Assembly: GCA_041552055.1 (NCBI GenBank)
Contig: JBFELO010000130.1
Span: 1 to 13,105, forward strand
DNA from: JBFELO01 sp041552055
Lineage (GTDB): Bacteria > Acidobacteriota > Thermoanaerobaculia > Thermoanaerobaculales > Sulfomarinibacteraceae
DNA: 13,105 nt
Direction: 5' to 3'
Part shown: positions 12,987 through 13,105 of the stretch, one piece after another
Layout of the letters: every line of letters starts with the position of its first letter
Position numbering within the stretch: position 1 is the stretch's first letter
The notes under the pieces: generated by a model
Told to the model about the DNA's origin: nothing
What the model saw: the letters and a program-made list of their open reading frames with translations, nothing else
The model's database searches: none
Made by a program: the position numbers and the translations under genes

Positions 12987-12997
12987 GGGTGCCACCC
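12987..12997. repeat. Small GGGTGCCACCC palindrome at the end of the right-edge gene
   Basis: Five-base arms GGGTG and CACCC surround a single central C, one base before the stop codon of the minus-strand gene. It carries the same GGTGCC core as the two large palindromes. The stretch between 12925 and 12986 is GC-rich and shows nothing else recognisable. Confidence 0.35.
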
Positions 12998-12998
12998 A

Positions 12999-13105
12999 TT
13001 AGAAGGCGCGTGTCAAGTAGGCGTGGCGTTGCCAGTCGCGGGCCAGGGGCGCGCGGTCTTGGGGGAGGTGGTTTTTGTAGCTCACCCCGAGGTCGATGCA
13101 GCGCA
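12999..13105 (-). CDS. C-terminal fragment of an unrecognised protein
   Basis: A minus-strand frame enters from the right edge and ends at TAA (12999-13001). Its last 34 residues begin RCIDLGVSYKNHLPQ and end RHAYLTRAF. The composition, mixed polar and aromatic with one Cys, looks like a real protein terminus, and the other two frames are less protein-like or stop early. No family was recognised. It converges on the old-yellow-enzyme gene across the palindrome-rich gap. Confidence 0.55.
   Translation of the reverse strand, partial: RCIDLGVSYKNHLPQDRAPLARDWQRHAYLTRAF

Noticed and set aside
1..13105. tRNA, rRNA, CRISPR array, riboswitch or complete insertion sequence
   Set aside because: None was seen when both strands were read by eye: no regularly spaced direct repeats, cloverleaf with CCA-type end or transposase motif. 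A covariance-model scan was not possible here.

Overview
This 13.1 kb window is high-G+C, gene-dense bacterial chromosome. The CGNR zinc-finger regulator, the strictosidine-synthase-like/coaE/PHP/old-yellow-enzyme content, two apparently leaderless promoters and the high G+C fit an actinobacterium, possibly the Acidimicrobiia. That placement is inference. No rRNA, tRNA, CRISPR array or recognisable transposase gene was seen.

Region 1 (1-3975, minus strand) is one tight operon. It reads a MarR-family regulator, a Tat-targeted four-cluster 4Fe-4S subunit, a long NrfD/PsrC-type membrane subunit and the N-terminal 376 residues of a Tat-targeted molybdopterin catalytic subunit that runs off the left edge. 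The subunit order B-C-A is that of tetrathionate reductase (TtrBCA) and selenate reductase (SrdBCA). The complex is best called an extracytoplasmic respiratory oxidoreductase of the complex iron-sulfur molybdoenzyme class, probably for a sulfur or metalloid oxyanion; the substrate cannot be read from sequence.

Region 2 (about 3976-5950) begins with a regulatory stretch carrying inverted repeats, likely MarR sites, and a GC-rich hairpin. Three plus-strand genes follow: a 101-residue two-helix membrane protein, a 121-residue multi-helix membrane protein, and a flavodoxin-fold NAD(P)H quinone oxidoreductase split by a one-base frameshift near 5229.

Region 3 (6007-7636) is a divergent pair: a QueG-like double 4Fe-4S protein on the minus strand and a CGNR zinc-finger regulator on the plus strand. 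They share an AT-rich intergenic region holding a near-consensus promoter, a perfect 10-bp palindrome over its -35 box, an 8-bp inverted repeat and a leaderless-type -10 box.

Region 4 (7748-12694) holds housekeeping and metabolic genes: ychF on the minus strand, then a plus-strand run of a membrane-anchored beta-propeller (strictosidine-synthase/APMAP-like), coaE, a PHP-domain phosphoesterase and an old-yellow-enzyme flavin oxidoreductase. The first three overlap by a few bases.

Region 5 (12695-13105) is a roughly 300-bp convergent gap with two very large imperfect palindromes and a small third one, all carrying GGTGCC/GGCACC near their ends. It is followed by the last 34 codons of an unrecognised minus-strand gene. 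The palindromes and the QueG-like/CGNR pair are the least conventional parts of the window.
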